Below, piece by piece: positions 6,089-6,947 of a stretch of 6,947 nucleotides of DNA. The stretch is from Bacteroidales bacterium (GTDB lineage: Bacteria > Bacteroidota > Bacteroidia > Bacteroidales > UBA932). A model generated the notes under the pieces. The model searched no databases, had not been told where the DNA came from, and saw only the letters and a list, made by a program, of their open reading frames with translations. How positions within the stretch are numbered: the first letter of the stretch is position 1; each line of letters opens with the position of its first letter. The stretch lies in contig JAKSKA010000075.1 in assembly GCA_024401915.1 (NCBI GenBank), positions 1 to 6,947 on the forward strand, written 5' to 3'. The position numbers and the translations under genes are program-made.

Positions 6089-6947
6089 TCACTGACATTC
6101 TGTAATGAGGCGAACACTGACCCCGCATTCGCGGGAGTCGCCGGTGCCAGGAAAGACATTGTAGCTAGTGAAGTACACGTAGGACACGAAGAAGCTGTCG
6201 AGAGCAGTAGAAGACCAATAACGGCCGCTGTCGCCGACTTCGTATAAATCGGAACCACCGCGGAAGCCAGCAGCGGGAAGGAAGACACATCCGGCAGATT
6301 CCATTTTTTCCCAGGCAGTCAAATCGTAACTATTGACTGTGTATCGAGCACCTTTTGTATTTATGCTCGTGAAAGCGGTAACTCCTGCAGGATGTTCATA
6401 GGTGTCAGGAAGAAGGATTAGTCCTGCTTTACCATTCACAGTGGCCCTGGCGTAACGGGCGTTTTCTGTACTGCTGACCGTTGATGCTGTTCTGGTATTG
6501 AACAGATATACCCATTCGTCCTTGGATGGTGTACGCCAAGTCGCACCGTCACCAATCGTGCAACCCCAATCCTCCTCCTGAGACAAGTTGCCGGATGTCC
6601 GGCTGACATTGTCATCCGCGTTGCCGTTAGGTATAATGGATTTTTCCGCATTGTAGCCCCAGGCGAAAAAGCTGATGAGATTGGCATCATAAGCGGTTGC
6701 ATAGTCATACTGATGCTCATAGAATGCCCAGGTTTGGGTTGAAACGTTATACGTGAGGTTGCCCTGCGAGAAGTAAACCTTCGTGCCACTCGCATCAACA
6801 GTGAACTCGCCCGGAAGCGCGCCCTCGGGACGGGTGCTCGCCGTCACGGTTACCTGGCAGCTGGCGGTGAAGCCGCCGTCGACGGTGGTGGCGGTGATGA
6901 CGGCGGAGCCTGCGGCCACGCCCGTCACCGTTCCGTTCTCATCGACG
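6089..6947 (-). CDS. Surface protein with Big_2 domain and C-type-lectin-like C-terminus, 5' end outside the window
   Basis: The frame is open to the window edge: 285 codons are visible, the first complete one at 6946, ending in TGA at 6089-6091. Residues 1-36 are the end of a bacterial Ig-like Big_2 domain (VDENGTVTGVAAGSAVITAT), typical of extracellular proteins. After a short linker (STRPEGALPGEF) comes a C-type-lectin-like domain of the FISUMP/DUF1566 kind common in Bacteroidales. Its landmarks are VYFSQGNLTY (57-66), WRTPSKDEW (137-145), ILLPD (177-181), FLPAAGFRGG (222-231), YWSST (243-247) and SVRL (277-280). The upstream part, with signal peptide and probably more Ig-like repeats, is missing from view. 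The GTG at 6928 lies inside the Big_2 fold and is not a plausible start. The likely role is surface attachment or ligand binding; no catalytic residues are apparent. GC content changes sharply between the two domains. The gene faces the efflux operon and has no evident functional link to it. Confidence 0.8.
   Translation of the reverse strand, partial: VDENGTVTGVAAGSAVITATTVDGGFTASCQVTVTASTRPEGALPGEFTVDASGTKVYFSQGNLTYNVSTQTWAFYEHQYDYATAYDANLISFFAWGYNAEKSIIPNGNADDNVSRTSGNLSQEEDWGCTIGDGATWRTPSKDEWVYLFNTRTASTVSSTENARYARATVNGKAGLILLPDTYEHPAGVTAFTSINTKGARYTVNSYDLTAWEKMESAGCVFLPAAGFRGGSDLYEVGDSGRYWSSTALDSFFVSYVYFTSYNVFPGTGDSRECGVSVRLITECQ
6119..6205 (-). other. Candidate hypervariable segment of the lectin-like domain
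   Basis: These 29 codons lie between the conserved YWSST and SVRL anchors at the extreme 3' end of the gene, where diversity-generating retroelements place their variable repeat in lectin-fold targets. Twenty of the 29 codons end in C (for example TTC, TCC, GTC, GGC, GAC, TGC), against 14 of the 34 codons just before. This is the outcome expected if AAC codons of a template had been mutated at adenines. The residues (ALDSFFVSYVYFTSY, then NVFPGTGDSRECGV) are irregular for a domain that often has Asn and Ser here. No template or reverse transcriptase is in the window, so the assignment is tentative. Confidence 0.35.

Noticed and set aside
6026..6247. 73-codon plus-strand frame
   Set aside because: It is mostly antisense to the lectin-like domain, with no recognisable features and no promoter.
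1..6947. CRISPR array, insertion sequence or integrase
   Set aside because: No regularly spaced direct repeats, no transposase or integrase motifs, and no terminal inverted repeats flanking a gene were seen.

Overview
The window looks like a chromosomal segment from a gut-type Bacteroidales bacterium; I cannot name the genus. Support comes from a TAnnTTTG promoter box, the absence of Shine-Dalgarno sequences at the starts, lipoprotein-type signal peptides on both the adaptor and the outer-membrane factor, and a Big_2/C-type-lectin-like surface protein of a kind common in that order. The efflux operon is about 55-60% GC in the lines I counted.

Positions 1-75 hold a strong intrinsic terminator belonging to an upstream gene outside the window. 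A Bacteroidetes-type promoter follows directly, with its -7 box only six bases before the first ATG. Positions 76-5707 are one compact three-gene operon for a complete tripartite RND drug-efflux pump: periplasmic adaptor lipoprotein, 1048-residue inner-membrane HAE1-type transporter, and OprM/NodT-type outer-membrane channel lipoprotein. The genes overlap by 1 and 19 bases, which suggests translational coupling and balanced assembly. The transporter would take up substrate from the periplasm or membrane using the proton gradient, the adaptor would bridge the periplasm, and the channel would cross the outer membrane. No regulator gene is in view.

Positions 5708-6088 form a gap without an intact gene. 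It holds a weak terminator for the pump operon, an 18-bp perfect palindrome, a possible frameshifted remnant of a small minus-strand gene, a likely terminator serving the minus-strand gene to the right, overlapping alternative stem-loops, and an inverted repeat 12 bases past the end of that gene.

Positions 6089-6947 (minus strand) are the 3' part of a secreted or surface protein whose 5' end lies outside the window. It has the end of a Big_2 immunoglobulin-like domain followed by a C-type-lectin-like domain of the FISUMP/DUF1566 kind, with WRTP, YWSST and SVRL landmarks. Two things stand out. GC falls from about 71% in the Big_2 part to about 40-57% in the lectin-like part. The 3' end also has the layout of a diversity-generating-retroelement target: a stretch rich in NNC codons between conserved anchors, with an inverted repeat just downstream. 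No template repeat or reverse transcriptase is visible here, so this remains a hypothesis and is the most interesting lead in the window.
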